Shown here piece after piece: positions 35,901 to 50,900 of a DNA stretch of 64,000 bases. The position numbers were made by a program, and so were the translations under genes. The stretch comes from Tetracentron sinense. Taxonomy: Eukaryota > Streptophyta > Magnoliopsida > Trochodendrales > Trochodendraceae. The notes beneath the pieces are model-generated. The model was given only the letters and a program-made list of their open reading frames with translations, made no database searches and had not been told where the DNA came from. Numbering within the stretch: the stretch's first letter is position 1; every line of letters begins with the position of its first letter. The stretch lies in contig CM026570.1 of NCBI GenBank assembly GCA_015143295.1, positions 23,939,250-24,003,249 on the forward strand. The letters run 5' to 3'.

Positions 35901-38900
35901 AACAACTAACTGAAGGCTTCCGATTACATTTATAACCATACAAATGAGAGTTAAAAATTTTATAAGTTATAAAAAAGGCGTGCACGCTGATAAATATGTA
36001 TGAAAATACAAGTCATAGTCACTTAATCATGTATAGGAAATACAATCTAGGTATTAAAACCTTACATTTAATAAAATATACAAGAAAACATTTGACTTAT
36101 ATTCATAAATCAAATTACATACATGATATAAGCTCAATACCACATTGAGCTTCGTGCCGACTCATACTCTGTCACTCTGGGATCAAGAATTGAGTAGAGT
36201 GATACATTATAGGTGCTCTAGACATGATAACACCACTGTGACCAACTCATCTATTCATTTTGGGTTGATTACAATCTATTTTCATAAATTTAAACAAGTA
36301 AATGAAGAGCATCAAGAGTTTTTACATACCTTCCAAATTTTGGAGAAGACCTTTCAAATCCAAAAAATCAAATCCTGAGATCTTTATTTTTCAACAATGG
36401 AGTTGTTATTTTAAGCTTAGAATTTGATTTTGAAAGAAATTTGGGAGAGAGAATAGGGTTTGGAGGTGTTTTGAAACACGTCAAAATGAAAAAGATATAG
36501 TTTTAAGGCCCGTATCGGCCCGTATTGGTCCATATCGACCCGTATCGGTCCGATACATGAACAGTATTGGTCGGCACCCCAAAAAAATTTAACATTGTTC
36601 AATCTATGTCTATCGGGCCGTACAGTCATGCTACGCTGTGAAAAAAACATTCCAGCGTGCCAACGTATCGGGTGGGCCAAGAACCGGTACGTATCGGCCG
36701 ATACGTACCGATATTTTATACCATGTTCACAGCTTAAGGCCATTGAAAATAGTTCTTCCATTCAAATTGGTGGTGGTAGCCAGTCAACTAACACGCTGCG
36801 CTTCTGAATCACTTTTGTGTGAGTCATCATCAATCTTGCAATACCCGCAGACATGATAATAAGACTGAATATAAACAGACTGATATAAACAGTAACTTAA
36901 CAATAGACTTGTTTCATTCCACTTATAAGGAGCACACAACATTTCAAACACCTAGTGGATAGAAAAACTCAGCAAGAAAGTACCAAATGCAACAACATAG
37001 CTTATGTCCCATGCAAACAAGCAGACATCATACGTGATTTTACTCTTGACTGTAGATCACGTCTTACATCCTTGGAATCACACAAACAACAGCCTCACAC
37101 ATAGACTAAAACAAGACAGATCTAGGGCTTTTTGACCAGCTGATTGAGTCTGAATAACTGCTATATACAAAAGAAAAAAAGGGAAAATGGATAAGAGAAA
37201 GGAAAGGCGTGGTTGACTGGATCAACCTGGCTCTGGTACCATGTCACTTTGCTATCATAATTTTGTAAGTAAGCTAGAAATGGAAGAGAAGAGATCTTTG
37301 AGAAAAGGAGTCATTCGGAAGAAGTGAGGATCTCCAGAGCGTTATTATAAAATAATTGAAAAGGACAGAAATGTCCTTATATAATAGTGTAAGAAATCAC
37401 AACATACACTACTTCAAGCCATAAAAGGGAAAGGGAAAGCATGATATAATTAATGCATTATTAGATGCTTCAAGTACACATTGATAATCTAGGACAAAAA
37501 ACGAAAAGAAAACAAACAGCCTGTAACAAAGGGTTTGGAATTTGTAGAGAGAGATCATTAGGATCTGATCGAGGAATAGAGATTGAGCATACCAAGAAAA
37601 AGATGACATAAAATTTGGGAGTATGTTACGTGGTAAGTAGCCCTAAAATTGTGAGTTTTTTTGGATTAACAAAGGCAGGATGCTATGTCTTTGAACGCAT
37701 GTAAATTCTAGGTGGAAAGTTTTTGACATTCATGAATGTCTTTGAAGTGGCAAATAATACATCAAAAAAATAAAAGGTCAAATAATTTAATTTAATATTC
37801 CTCACAATGGATGATCAGATATAAGAGATACAGAGCAAGTAAGGCACCATGTTGGAGTGTATGATATTCACCCCAATCAATTTGGGAGCCTGAAATTCTA
37901 TTCGCCAAGTGCCTTTTCCAAGCTCCCATTATTTGCCACTTTACTATTACACTTATTATCTCATTTCAGGTTGGAAGATATGAAAGAGCAGCTGAGAAAA
38001 AGAATGTTCAGGAAGCGGAAAGTTAGAAGAATTACATTTTCAATTGCCAATGGCATATCTGTTGAACTGAATACATATGCTTTGATACGTCCAACCATTC
38101 CAGGTATATACGTCACCATATTCTAAATCAATTTTCTTTGAATTCTCCTTAAAGAGAGCATATTCTGCATGTCATCATGCCTATGTTGTTGATAAGCATC
38201 AATTATCTTGTTTACTTTTCTCAGGGACAATTACATGGCTCGATTCTGTCACCAATCTTCCTTTAAAGGTAACTTTAACATTGTATCATTGTTTCTCCTC
38301 CCTATCATATGCACACACTTATAGTTGGGTATTTAGTTTAATTTATATCTTATTTATACGGTTTGATGAATTGTAGTTTGTAATACATTACTTAATGTTA
38401 TTTGCAATAATTTTGCTTTCATATTTAATTTGTTCTCTTTTTAATTTTATAATATTATTCATATAATATTTGAAGTATAGAAATTTTAAAATAAAGAATA
38501 AAGTATCCGCCCGTGTCCCTGAATCTTGTTTTTTGGGATTTTCCGTCTCTGACACCACGTATCCGAGTCTGATAATGATCCCTGTGTCCGTGCCTGTGCA
38601 ACATAGAATCTGCCTAGTCTCTATGTTCCAGCTTCAGTTGCTTAAAAGATTGAAAAAAAATATTAAGAGGCATTTCTTGTAGAATGAAAACTTACCAGAA
38701 TATAAATTTCATCTTGTGGATGAACAAATTGTTTGAATTCCTAAAGCTCTCGGGGTTCTAGGCATAAGGGATGCCAACCCTTTCCAATATGCTTTTTTGG
38801 GAAGATGGTGGTGGAGTATATCTGATCCATCCATTGAATATTGGTTTTGAGCCTTGAGGTAGTTGGACAAATATGAGAAAGGTAATCTTTTTTTTCCCCT

Positions 38901-41900
38901 TTTTTTCCAGTTTGGAAGTTTGGAAATCCTATCTCATGATCTTGTTGAATAGCTGTAAATCATAGTTCAATAATTTCCTCAAAGTTGTAGAACCTTGGCT
39001 GGAATGGAAGAATACACTCTGTTAGTTGTATCTTTTGAATTCAGAGCCAATGAGAACAACCAGGGGAGTGCAGCACAAGAAGACGACCTTGCAGATGTGC
39101 TGACGTCATGCTGACGTCAGCCGTACGACTGCCAGGAAATTTTCAACGGCCTGAGTTGATCATACCATTTGATAGATTGGCATTTATCGAGAATTGTGGT
39201 GATATTTGCGGACTTTTTCGACACCTCTAGGTATATTTTTTATGCACTTTTCAGAATTTTCTAAAAAATTCACTTTTTTAAAACTGATTGGTCTGTTCTA
39301 TTGGGTATAGTTTGAGGAACTCTTCTGGTATTGTTTGATCCATATGATAATTCTTGAATGTTTGTCACAAGTTTCACGTGATTTGGAGCACTATTGAGCG
39401 TTCAACAAGGATTTTACTCCCCTGTATCTACCGTTTTTGGGGTTTTTTTTTTCCCAGATTCTGGAACAGCCTACTTTAATAGATCCCACATGCTCTAACC
39501 TATGTTAGGTTGCTGTGTTTTCCCTTTTGGAATCCTATAGTTCTTTTTGGTGGAGTTTTGAGCATGTACGGGCAGTAAAACCCTACTTTGGGAGTTGTTT
39601 TAGGGTGGTGTAACCCTAAATTTGTAGATTTATTTTAGTTTCATGGTTTGAATATTATGGCGGAGGAATCTGAGGTGATTCAGTCCTCTAGTATCTCTGT
39701 GCAGGGTAGAGGAAGTATTGTGGTTAGTGCAAGTGATGCACAGAACCTCCAAATTACCACTTGAAACTCGATGGAACAAATTTTCTGGCATGGTCTCAGT
39801 CGACTCTATTGTTTGTTAAGGGCAAGGGGAAGATGAGTAATTTGAATGGTGCCATTCCCATTCCCAAGTCCTCAGATCCAACCTATGCCAAGTGGGAGGC
39901 TGAGAATGCCATTCTATGTAGCCAAATATCAGTAGTGCTTACTTATTCCTTCCTTCTGCACGCGATATATGGGATGCTGTAGCCCGTGACACAGACCTAT
40001 TATGAAATTGGAGGTACTGCACATGCTTATTAGTTGCGTCAAAGTATTTGACAATTAAAGCAAGGGGACATGTCTATTCCCACATACTATTCCACTCTTC
40101 GTTGTCTCTAGGAAGAGCTGGATCATTATCAAACCTTCAAGGCTAAGTATCCCAAAGATGCAGCTGAGTATAAGAAATTGGTTGAACAGAGCTGCATATT
40201 TAAGTTACTTGCCGGGTTGAATATGGATTATGAACAAGTACGGGTTCAAATTCTTGTTAAAGATCTAGTTCCACCTCGGGTCTATGCATGCTTACATTGT
40301 GAGGAGTGTTGTCGGAGTGCTCTGCTCCAACCTCTCACACTTGATAGATTTTCATTAGCCTCCTCATTCCGGAGGTCGTGGTCGAGGAGGTCGGTTTGGA
40401 TCCTTCGGTTTTTTTATTGATGATCGAGATAAACTTAAGTGTAAACACTGTGGGCGTACCCGTCATACGAGGGATACTTGTTGGGACTTGCATATTCGTC
40501 CTCTTCCATGGGGCCATTCTAGCGGTGGACGAGGAGAGGGACATACAATTTGGGTGGAGCTCGAGTGCACACTCTGTTACCTCCACAGTCCCGATAGCTA
40601 CTCCTGTCCCTCCTTTGGGTAGTCCTGGCCTGTCTAGAGATGAGATCGATACCTTCTGCCAGTTATGTCACATTTGGAGACTCTTAGTACCGCTAGTGCC
40701 GCTTCTGCCCTTTACTTAAGTACTTCAGCCTCGGCCCTCAGTGCATCTGTTTTGATCCTAGTCACTCTTGGATTATTGATTCAGGAGCATCTGATCATAT
40801 GACTGGTATGTCTTTTTTTGGCCTTACTTTATTGATTATGGTAGAAATAAAGTTAAAATTGATGATAGTACATTATCATTCATTGCAATAAGAGGAATGT
40901 TTCTCTCACACCCTTTATGTCTCTCTCCTCTGTCCTTCATGTTCCTAAGTTCACTTTGAACCTTCTGTTTGTTAGTCATATTACAGAAACTTTGAATTAT
41001 ATCTGCTAGACCCTTTTTCTCGCATTGCTTTATCAATCCAGCAGTTGCCCCTAGTGTTCGGAGTATTAGTAGAAATGAGGAGTTGTACCAATGGCACAGA
41101 TGTCTTGGCCATCCCTCCTTTTTCCTTCTTAGACATTTATTTCATCAGTTATCTGTTTCTAGTTTGCTTTCGTCTTTTCAATGTGAAAATTGTGAATTTA
41201 CGAAGCATTGTTGAACTTCTTATTCCTATAATGGTAATAAATGCAAGTCACCATTTTCTCTTGTGCATTCTGATGTGTGGGGACCATCCCCCTATTACTT
41301 CTTCTTGTTGGTTTAAGTACTTTGTTACATTTGTAGATGATTTCTCTCGTACTACATATGTTTATATGTTGAAATCTAAGGGTGAAGTTGACACTAGTTT
41401 TCTCTCTTTTTCACAATTAAATTCTACTCAGTTTAATGTATCGATTAAAGAGCTTCGTTCTGACAATGGGGGAGAATATATGTTTGCTAGTTTAGCCACT
41501 TTTTTGATTCTAATAACATCATTCATCAGACTTCCTGTGCTGGTACTCAACCAAATGGCGTGGCCGAGCGAAAAAACCGACATCTATTGGAAGTCACTCG
41601 TTCTCTTATGTTTGCTATGAATATGCCTAAACCTATCTGGTCTGATGCTGTCTTGACTGCTGCATTCTTAATTAATCAAATGTTGGAGTTTCGGTCTCCG
41701 ATTTCCCTGTTGTTTCCTTCCGCTCCTTTGTTTCGAGTGGCCCGCAGATCTTTGGTTGTATTTGCTTTGTGCATAACGCTTGTTCTGATTGCACAAATCT
41801 CAATCCTAAGACTCTTCAATGTACTTTTTTAGGTATGCTCCTACTCAGAAGGGGTATAAGTGCTATCATTCCCTTCTCGTTGGTCCTTTGTTTCGATGGA

Positions 41901-44900
41901 TGTTACATTTTTTGAGTCTACTTTATATTTTCTACCAGGAAGACATCTCCTCAGGGGGAGAGCATCAGTGAAGTGTTATCTTCCCCACCTATTCCTATGA
42001 TCCCCTTTGACAGTGATCACCGAATGTCTGAGGGTGATGGTGGACAGGGGGAGTGTGAACCCCGTTGATTATCTCGATTATGCCGTTCCTGGGAAGGAAT
42101 AGCGGGCCGGCTTGCTGACAGGGTATGCAGGGAGGAGAGCTACTTTCCTTAAGGAGAGCCTTCAGGTGACACTTAAAGACTTAGCTTTTGCAAAGAAGAC
42201 AAATTAATTCAGTCATTCGGTCACTACGTCTTATGCTCACCCATTATGCTTAGGACTCCATGGGTGAACTATTCCTCCATTCCCTCACTCCCTTGACAGC
42301 AACCAAATCCCTTTGATCTATAGAATCAAATAGATCGTCAGTTCTGGCGTCCTTCTAACACAGAATAGAATCGCCTCGGAGCCATATTGATCTAAACCTA
42401 TAGGAGAAGGAATCACCGTAAGATTTTCTTAACACTATGTTTGGTTGCTGAGAAAATAAGTAAAAACATGGAAAAGAAAAGAAAATTGGACAAAATACAA
42501 CTAACAATTGTATTAGAAATCTAAAATTTTCTTTTCTTTTCCAAATTTTCACCTATTTTCTTGACAACCAAACATAGCATAAAGGAATTTGCTTGAAGCT
42601 AGGTACTGGTGATATGTTGATTTATTTCATAGAGAAAGAAAGTTCCACTGCTTTTTGGAAAGAATTTGATTCATAGACAAGGAAGTTGTCCCCAAAAGAT
42701 GAAGATATTTACATATTTTAAATCACCTGCTAATCAAAGAACATAGATTCAGAATGTTTTGTTCGGGACTTGATATCTTGAAGTTGATTTGGTTATGCTC
42801 GAATTGAACATTTCTCCACAAAAGGGAAAATATAGATCCATTATCACATTGGGATGTATCTGGACTAGTTGGTGAAAACTTATGGAGATGTTGACAATGA
42901 CATCACTCTCTCCCCCCCCCCCCCCCTTTTGGATTGGTGCCTTGAGACATCAACCTTATGTAGTTTATTGAAGTACTACGTCTGCTGGAGGCAGGTACCT
43001 GCACGAGGTTATCACTGGGGGATGATCCTTTATAAGGAACAATCATTCAGAAATCTCTTCATACTTGAACATTGATTGGACTGGTATCTCTTTTTGCCAA
43101 TGCTTAACCTGCGGTTGTTCCATTTTCTGGGAAATGATATTAGTATAGTGACTTGGTAAATCCAAAGGAAAAAAAAAATTATGTTTTTGAATCATCAAGT
43201 GCTGAGGTCGAGTATTGAGCTATGGTTCATACTTCATACCCATGAGAAAGTGGTTTAGGACTCGAGGCTACAAGATTTACAATTGATTTTTGCATGAAGC
43301 TGCACTTTGGTAACTAGGCAATGATCTGTTATTGAGACAACCTATGGTATTTTTGTACTTCTGAGTTCTGTCTGTGATTATAGAAATACTTGTTACCTAA
43401 GTGGGTGACTAATCTATTGAACTAATTCTTTTTTTTTTTCTGGAAAAACTATTTAATTAGGAACTCTTTTATTGCTTTGAGTTGGGATTTGATTCTTTAC
43501 GGACTAGTTTCTACTCAGGTTTTACGTGTTGACATTGTGCAGACTGAAAGGTCGTTCATCTGTGCGGACACTGGTGCATTGGTGCAGGAGCCTGCAAAAC
43601 GTTTTCAATCTTATAAAAAGTCGGTAATTTTTGTTGTTTCAGCTAATCAATTTTAATTTTCAATGTTGCTTGTTAATTTTCCTACGTAGATTTATACAAC
43701 ATTCCTACAACATCCAGTATTAGTCATTTTTATTTTCTATTTTTTGATGATTTTGAATTAACAATTAAAATAATGTGGAATGCTTCGGTAGTTTAATTTA
43801 TCGTAGTAGCTAATATTTTTTGGAAAATATTATGTAATGGTTACACATTACATAATTAAGTTACACTTATTTATATTAATTTATTCAATTTTAAATTACA
43901 TAATTATGTAATTTTTGTTGTTTCAGCTAATCAATTTTAATTTTCAATGTTGCTTGTTAATTTTCCTACGTAGATTTATACAACATTCCTACAACATCCA
44001 GTATTAGTCATTTTTATTTTCTATTTTTTGATGATTTTGAATTAACAATTAAAATAATGTGGAATGCTTCAGTAGTTTAATTTATCGTAGTAGCTAACAT
44101 TTTTTGGAAAATATTATGTAATGGTTACACATTACATGATTAAGTTACACTTATTTATATTAATTTATTCAATTTTAATTGACTAAAAACAATAATTTAT
44201 TACCAGATAATTGTTTTTGCTGGCCAATCTATAGACTGGTCTGAAATCTACAGCATATGGTTAATACACATCTAACTCAAAGTAATAAGCTTAAAAAAAT
44301 TAAAAAATACATTGGAGTTTGATTTTCAATAAAATAATTACTAATATTTATTGACCTAGTTTAAAGCTTAAAAACCTAATAATTGGGGTTTCCCCAAATT
44401 TTCCTTCCATAAAAATCTTAAATTTCAAAATTCCCAAGTTAAATCTAGTGTAAATGCATCAATCGTTGCATTTTCACTAGATTTTAGTTTAGAAATGCTA
44501 AATGCATGAACAAATTAAGGTATAAAACCAAAAAAATAATAAATGTGTGCCTTTCCTTCTGTTTTTAAAAAATCCCTTGCCTTTGTTCCCTACTCGAAGA
44601 AGATGAGAATACTAAATTAAATCAGGATGGAGAAACCCAAATTCAACACCACATGTGGTGAAAATCAGGAAAATCCTCCCAGAATTCTAGAATCCCTGAA
44701 CTCACAATTGTTCGATCCATATTTCGTATGTAATGAAATCTGGACTGAAATTATTTAATTTAGATAATTCAGACTACTGTGGCCTAGAAATTTGATATGT
44801 TGCAAGAAATTCAATATATCATCTAAGATAAAGCTGATCTAATGTAAATTGTAAACTATCTCCGTGAGATATATCCCATAGGTGCGCGACCGATATATCT

Positions 44901-47900
44901 CGTTTGAGAAATACAATATCTCACTGAGATTTAAAACTGTGTGATTAGGAGAGAGAATTTCCCCTAAGCACAAAATATGCCTATTTATACAGTCAATGGT
45001 CAATATGTTAGCACTATCATTAGATTCCTCATGATTCATGAACAAGGCTTTCCTCTAGATACAATCTCAAGGTGATCAATGTATTTGGTAGCTGCCACTA
45101 ACCTTTTCAGGGGTTTTAGCCCAAGCAATGACCTTTGTGCAATTGCTTTCTACCATTAACGAGCTTTAAGATTATGACTAAAGGGCCTTCATGCCTTCCT
45201 ATAGAGCAAGAAACAGCACTTTCAAGATTCTGTAATGCAAATTGGACACAAGAAGACCTCAACATACATCCCTTGTTATGGCTGCACAAAGCCCGATCGG
45301 CCCGGCCTGATTTTTAGGCTTGATCGGGCCGAGCCGAGCCTAAAAAAAGCTTGAAAAGTCAATCAAGCCGAGCTTGGGCCTACCCCTATTTGATTCGGCC
45401 AGAGCTCGGCTCGAATATTATTAAAAAAATAAAAATATTATTCATATATATCATTATTATATATATAAATAATGTAAAATATTACTATTTAATTTAATTT
45501 TTTTTTAAAAAGTATTCAAGCCGAGCTTGAGCCAAGCCAAGCCAGGCTCGAGCTTGAATCAATTCGGGCCGAGCCGAGCTTTGAGCCATGCTTTTGAATT
45601 CGGGCCGAGCTTCGGGCCTACTTTTCAAACTTGATTTCGGGCCTACTTTTCAAACTTGATTTCGGGCTGAGTAGGGCTTCGAGCCTAGAATAAACCCTTT
45701 CAAGCTGAGCTGAGCAGGGCAAAGCCTGGCCCGAATACACCCCTATCAGGGTAATCCGATTTAATCCCTCTTATGGCGGTTGGAATACAAGCTTATAGCT
45801 TTAGAAGTTCGAGCCTCCTCACTGCTAAGGCATTGATGGACGACGCTCTACCATAAAAAACTGATCTGAATTAAAGGAGAAATCAGTCAAATGAATCCCT
45901 TTAAACTTCTTAAGGGGGCGGATTAAAAGCATAACAAGCTACTGAGTACTAACTACTCAGTGTAGTCAAGGCGTCTAGGCGATTAGCCCCGGCTAGGTGA
46001 GGTGTTGCCTAGGCGATAAATTCAATATATATATAATTATATATATATCTCATATACATATTTATTACTATATATAACATCCAAAAGACCAAAACTCCAC
46101 ACCCACATTCCACAAAAACATAAAATAAAGTTTAAAAGCAGCATTACCTACATCAAAATTAAATTACCAATGTATCTCCACACCCACATTCCACAAAAAC
46201 ATAAAATAAAAAGTCTATTACAATCATTCATATCACATCATCATCATCATCAATAAGAGAATTTAATAAAACTTTATTCTCTATGTCATCGTCACCCCCA
46301 TCTGAGTCATCAGTATCCGCATCAATGTATAGTTCTTCGTCATCTGTCTCATTTGATGCAAGTAGTGGTTCTTCTTTAACCATTCTTCGTGAGCTTCCAC
46401 TTGGACCTCCCCTTTGCAAGTGAGAGCTGGACCTAGTGTGTCGGGTGCGTTATTCATTTGCTCTAGAGGCCTTGCAACTTGGTCCCATGTTAAATCATCA
46501 TCTTCATGCACTAGTTCTTGCATGCTTCCAATGAGCCACTCATTGCACTCATCAATATCCCGCAATGTGATAGGGTCTAACGAATCCCTTGTATTGAATC
46601 GCTCCACTAATTTTTGATTATAACGAACATAGACTAGATCATTCAACTTTTTTTGCTCTAATCTGTTCTTTTTTGTGTGTATTTGTAAAATTGAAAATTT
46701 TATACCATTAATATAAAATTTACAAAATAAGTAATTTATAAATATAATAAAAAGGAAAGACATTTATATAAATATACTCACATGCTCAAATACACTCCAA
46801 TTACGCTCACAACCACTTGCACTACAAGTCAAGCCAAGAATTCGTAGAGCTAATTTTTGTAAATTAGGGGTTGAATTCCCAAAAGATCTCCACCGTTTGT
46901 CTACATTAGATAAGATCATGAGATGTAAGAAAACAATACCAAAACATCAAATTAATTAAAAAGTAAACACTTAATAAATAAAGTAACCTGGTGTTAATGT
47001 AGTCTTTTGTCAGATCGCCAGAGGCCATCCTAAAAGGCCTTCAGCATTTCTATACATTGCCAACTCAGTTATTATCTTGTCTTGTAAGTCCAAATTTAGA
47101 ATTAACCTCTCAATGACTTCGTACAATCCTTTCATAATCTCTTCACAAGGTTCAATATCTTGATTGTTGTAATAAAACTCTAGATTAAGGATATATCCAG
47201 CTGCATGGAGAGGTTGATGAAGTTGTACATTCCACCTTCTGTCAATGATATTCCAATTGGCTTATACCTATATTAATAATTATCAATTATATTAATTGAT
47301 AAAATTATAAAATACTTAAAATATTATGTTCATGTACTATCAAAGAGACAAATTAAAGACTTACCGCCGCTCATATCGTTGGTCACCCATTGCCTCTTTA
47401 ATGGCCTCCTTAGCTCTATCCATAGCTTCATAAATGTATCCCATAGAGGGTTTTTTCTCCCCATCAACCAATCTCAAGACACGCACTAGTGGAGATGTGA
47501 TCTTCATTGCATATACGATGTTATTCCAAAAAGTAGTAGACAAAACAGTCTCCATGTCTTTTTTTCCTTTTTCATCACGTGGCCACTTCGATTTATTCCA
47601 CTCATCACAAGTGAATACCCTTCTTAAAACATCTTTCTTATTGTGGATGCTCTGTAAGGTAAGAAAAGCTGTTGCAAATCTTGTGACGGCCGGTCAAAGA
47701 AGATCACTAGTACTAGTATGTGTCCTCATCAAATTCAATATGAATCCATGGTTGTATATAAATCCACTCAAACTAATGGCTTTCTCTAACACCCCCTTCG
47801 CTTTAGGAATCTCCTTAATATCCTCAAGCATGAGGTCAATACAATGCGCCGCACAGTGTCCAAAATAAATGATGTCTTTTCTCCATCAACATTTTTCCAG

Positions 47901-50900
47901 CAAGTACGTACGTGGAAGCATTATCAGTAATAACCTGGATTATTTTATACTCATCAACCTTCTCTACATAGGAATCCAACAACTCAAAAAGCTTCTGCCA
48001 TGTCTTCATGTATGATGAGGCATCTATAGATTCCAAAAACACTGTGCCAGCAGGATTATTCACTAAAAAATTTATCAATGTCCTATTCTTCCTGTTTATC
48101 CAACCATCAGACATTATTGTGCATCCATATTTATCCCATGATTTTTTAATAGATTCCAGCATCTCATTAGTGCGCACCACTTCCTTCTTAAGGAATGACA
48201 CCCTTAACTCATGGTAACTTGGTGCCTTCATCCCTGGTCCAAATTGTCTAAATACTTCAATCATTGTTTTAAAGCTCTTCAATCTTGTAGAATTGAATGG
48301 TATTCCTGCCTAATAAAACCATTGTACAACATATTGGCAGACATTCTCCCGTTCAGTTTTCCTCAACACACCTTCAACTGTTGCTTGCTTTCCTTTCTTT
48401 TTCTTATAAACGTCCTCTGGTTTTAAAGCTAAAAATCTATCCATTGACACCTTCCTCTTAGGGGGCCTTATCCCTCCACTTAAATTTACTGTTTATGGCT
48501 CTTCAGTATCTTCTTCTAAACAAACTTCTTCTTGCTTTACAGTATTTGAAGCCATATGCGAGTCCTTAGTCTTGCTCATTGAAGATTGGGATAGAAAAGC
48601 TCAAATTTCATCCCCGATAGCTTCTGGAGCCTTCGGGCATTTGGCTACAATTCCACCAAATTGAGATAAATGTATCTTCAACCGGTGGATGCTAGCTTTG
48701 TAACTATTATGACAAAAATTGCAAGTGATTGCATTCTTGGCTTTTGGGTCTTTTAAATTACAATATTTCCATCCTAAGTCTTTGGATCGAATAGATCTTG
48801 ATCCTGATTCCATCTTTGAAACATAAAGAAAACATAAACATAAAACATTTAAAGATCATTGCACAAACAATCGTATTCATGTCATTAAAGAAAAAAAATA
48901 ACACAATTAACCAAATGTCATTTAAAGATCATAACAGAAGCAGTCATATTCATGTCCATAGTTGTTAAAGGCGTCGTCTCAGATGCCTCAAGCGGTCGCC
49001 TAGGCGACCAGGCGCTCTGCTGGGTTCAGGCGACTGGTCGCCTCAGGTAGTCATTATAATAAATCTAATATATGTAATATTATTATTATTTAATATAAAA
49101 GTTACTTTATTTGAATATAGTAGTTTGGTAAACAAAAAAAATGTTATTTTATATACTTTTATTGTCTTTTACTATATAATATGTTAGTGTGTATATCCAA
49201 CAAAAAAAAGGTTTGCAGATAGAAAAAAAAAGAAGAGAGGAATGGTGTCAAGTATATTCCCTTATTTTAACCTGTCATTTTTCTCGCTCAATGGCTGGCG
49301 ATGGGCCTCTCTCTCTCTTCCTCTGATTGTAGGTGGAACATATGGTTCTCATTTGCTTTTGCATGATAGAGTTTAAATGCCTCAAATTTCTTCTAGGGCT
49401 CCCAAAACTTTCATAAATTCATATTTAAAGAAGTCTTTTGAAATTAAATAAGTACAAGCCCCATAATTATATATTTTACCAATTATATATTTTTAATTAC
49501 ATTTCTCGAGTATAATCGAGAAAAAAGAAGAAATAAATGAGAGTAAGATGTACTTCCCCTATCCCTCTCTCCCCCTCTCTTGTCTCTTTCATGTTAAACG
49601 TCACATTGACTGTCAGACTATTTTTTTTGTTATTTATTCAGTCCTACACTCTCCTTCATCTTTCATCTCCTTCATCTCTCATGTTCGGCTGTTACTATAG
49701 ACTATTGTTTCTTTTGAATTTTTATCTTTCATAATCTCTCTCTCCCCCTTTTCGACAATCATTGTAGACTTTGTTTTTTTTTTATCCCCAACACTTGAAA
49801 TCCCCCTTTATTGTTCTTAAAATTATCTCAAATGATGATTCTATCAAATTAAATCTTATCAATAGAGATTTTGTAATTTACATGAATTACAAGGACTCTT
49901 ATTGAAGGAAATGTGTCATACATAGGTCTCATACAACAAAAAGTTCATTAGGTAACGCCTCAGGCTATTGTCTCAGGCGTTTATGGGGTCTATCGCCTCA
50001 AGTCGCCTTGAAAATTATGTTCATGTCATTGCACAAGCAGTCATATCCACAATGCAAGCAAGAAAAGTTTATTATCTACAAATTGTGAAAGAATATTATT
50101 TCCCCTCTCATGTCATTAAACCAAGCACCAATTGACCAAATGCTGTAATGTTTTTTTAAATAATATTAACAATATTATTTCCCCTCTCAAATTAATGATT
50201 CAGGTTCTCATTTAAAAGAATCAAACCAAGACTTACATATGAGAGCATGGATCATTAATCTGAGTGGGGGAAGACTGAGAGAGATATTGACTATTGATCT
50301 CTCTTCAAGGAATGGTTTTTTCGAGAAAAAAAATAAAGATCAATGGGTAGTATTCCCATTTTTAAAAAAAAGGCATCAATAGCATTCCACTTAAAGAGAA
50401 AGAGACAAAAATGTCGAAATACCTAGAAGTTGATATCTCCAACCAGATCCAACAACCACCCTCTCAATTGATCGATCAGTCTCAACTTCGAGCTAGGAGC
50501 CTAGGACTAGGAGTAACTACAATGAAAAAAAATCTCACCTGTCCAATTTTATAAAAAAAAAAACATTGTCATTTGTTTTCATTTGAATTGCAGAAGAAAT
50601 ACAAAGATGAATTAGGAAGTAAAAAAATGGTTAAAGAATAAAGAACCAGAAACCATAAGAGAGGAATTAGGAAGAAAAAAAAACACAATCGTAGAGAATG
50701 CACTGTGAGCGCGCGAGAGAGAGAGGAGAGGAGAGGAGAGGAGAGAGAGATTGGGAAGAAAAAAAAAACACAGTGGTAGAGAACACACTGCGCCCGCGCG
50801 AGAGAGAGAGAGAGGGTACCTTGAAAAAAAAAGTCTTCCTTCTTCTTCTTCATCTTCTTCCTTCTTCTTCTTCTCTTTCTCCTTCGTATGTTCTCCTCTC

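Larger units (their letters stand above)
34900..37412 (-). mobile_element. Ty1/copia fragment: LTR, primer-binding site, gag
   Basis: On the minus strand a leader with TGGTACCAGAGCCAGG at 37226-37240 resembles the tRNA-Met primer site (TGGTATCAGAGC). The LTR would be about 37250-37412. Gag follows after a nested element: [20 protein letters not shown] at about 35520-35600, then a [17 protein letters not shown] stretch and CTKCN at about 34960-35100, the start of the zinc knuckle. Protease, integrase and reverse transcriptase are absent. Confidence 0.7.

Noticed and set aside
45770-45870. A possible tRNA-like fold near GTTCGAGCC
   Set aside because: No matching acceptor stem or anticodon arm could be drawn.
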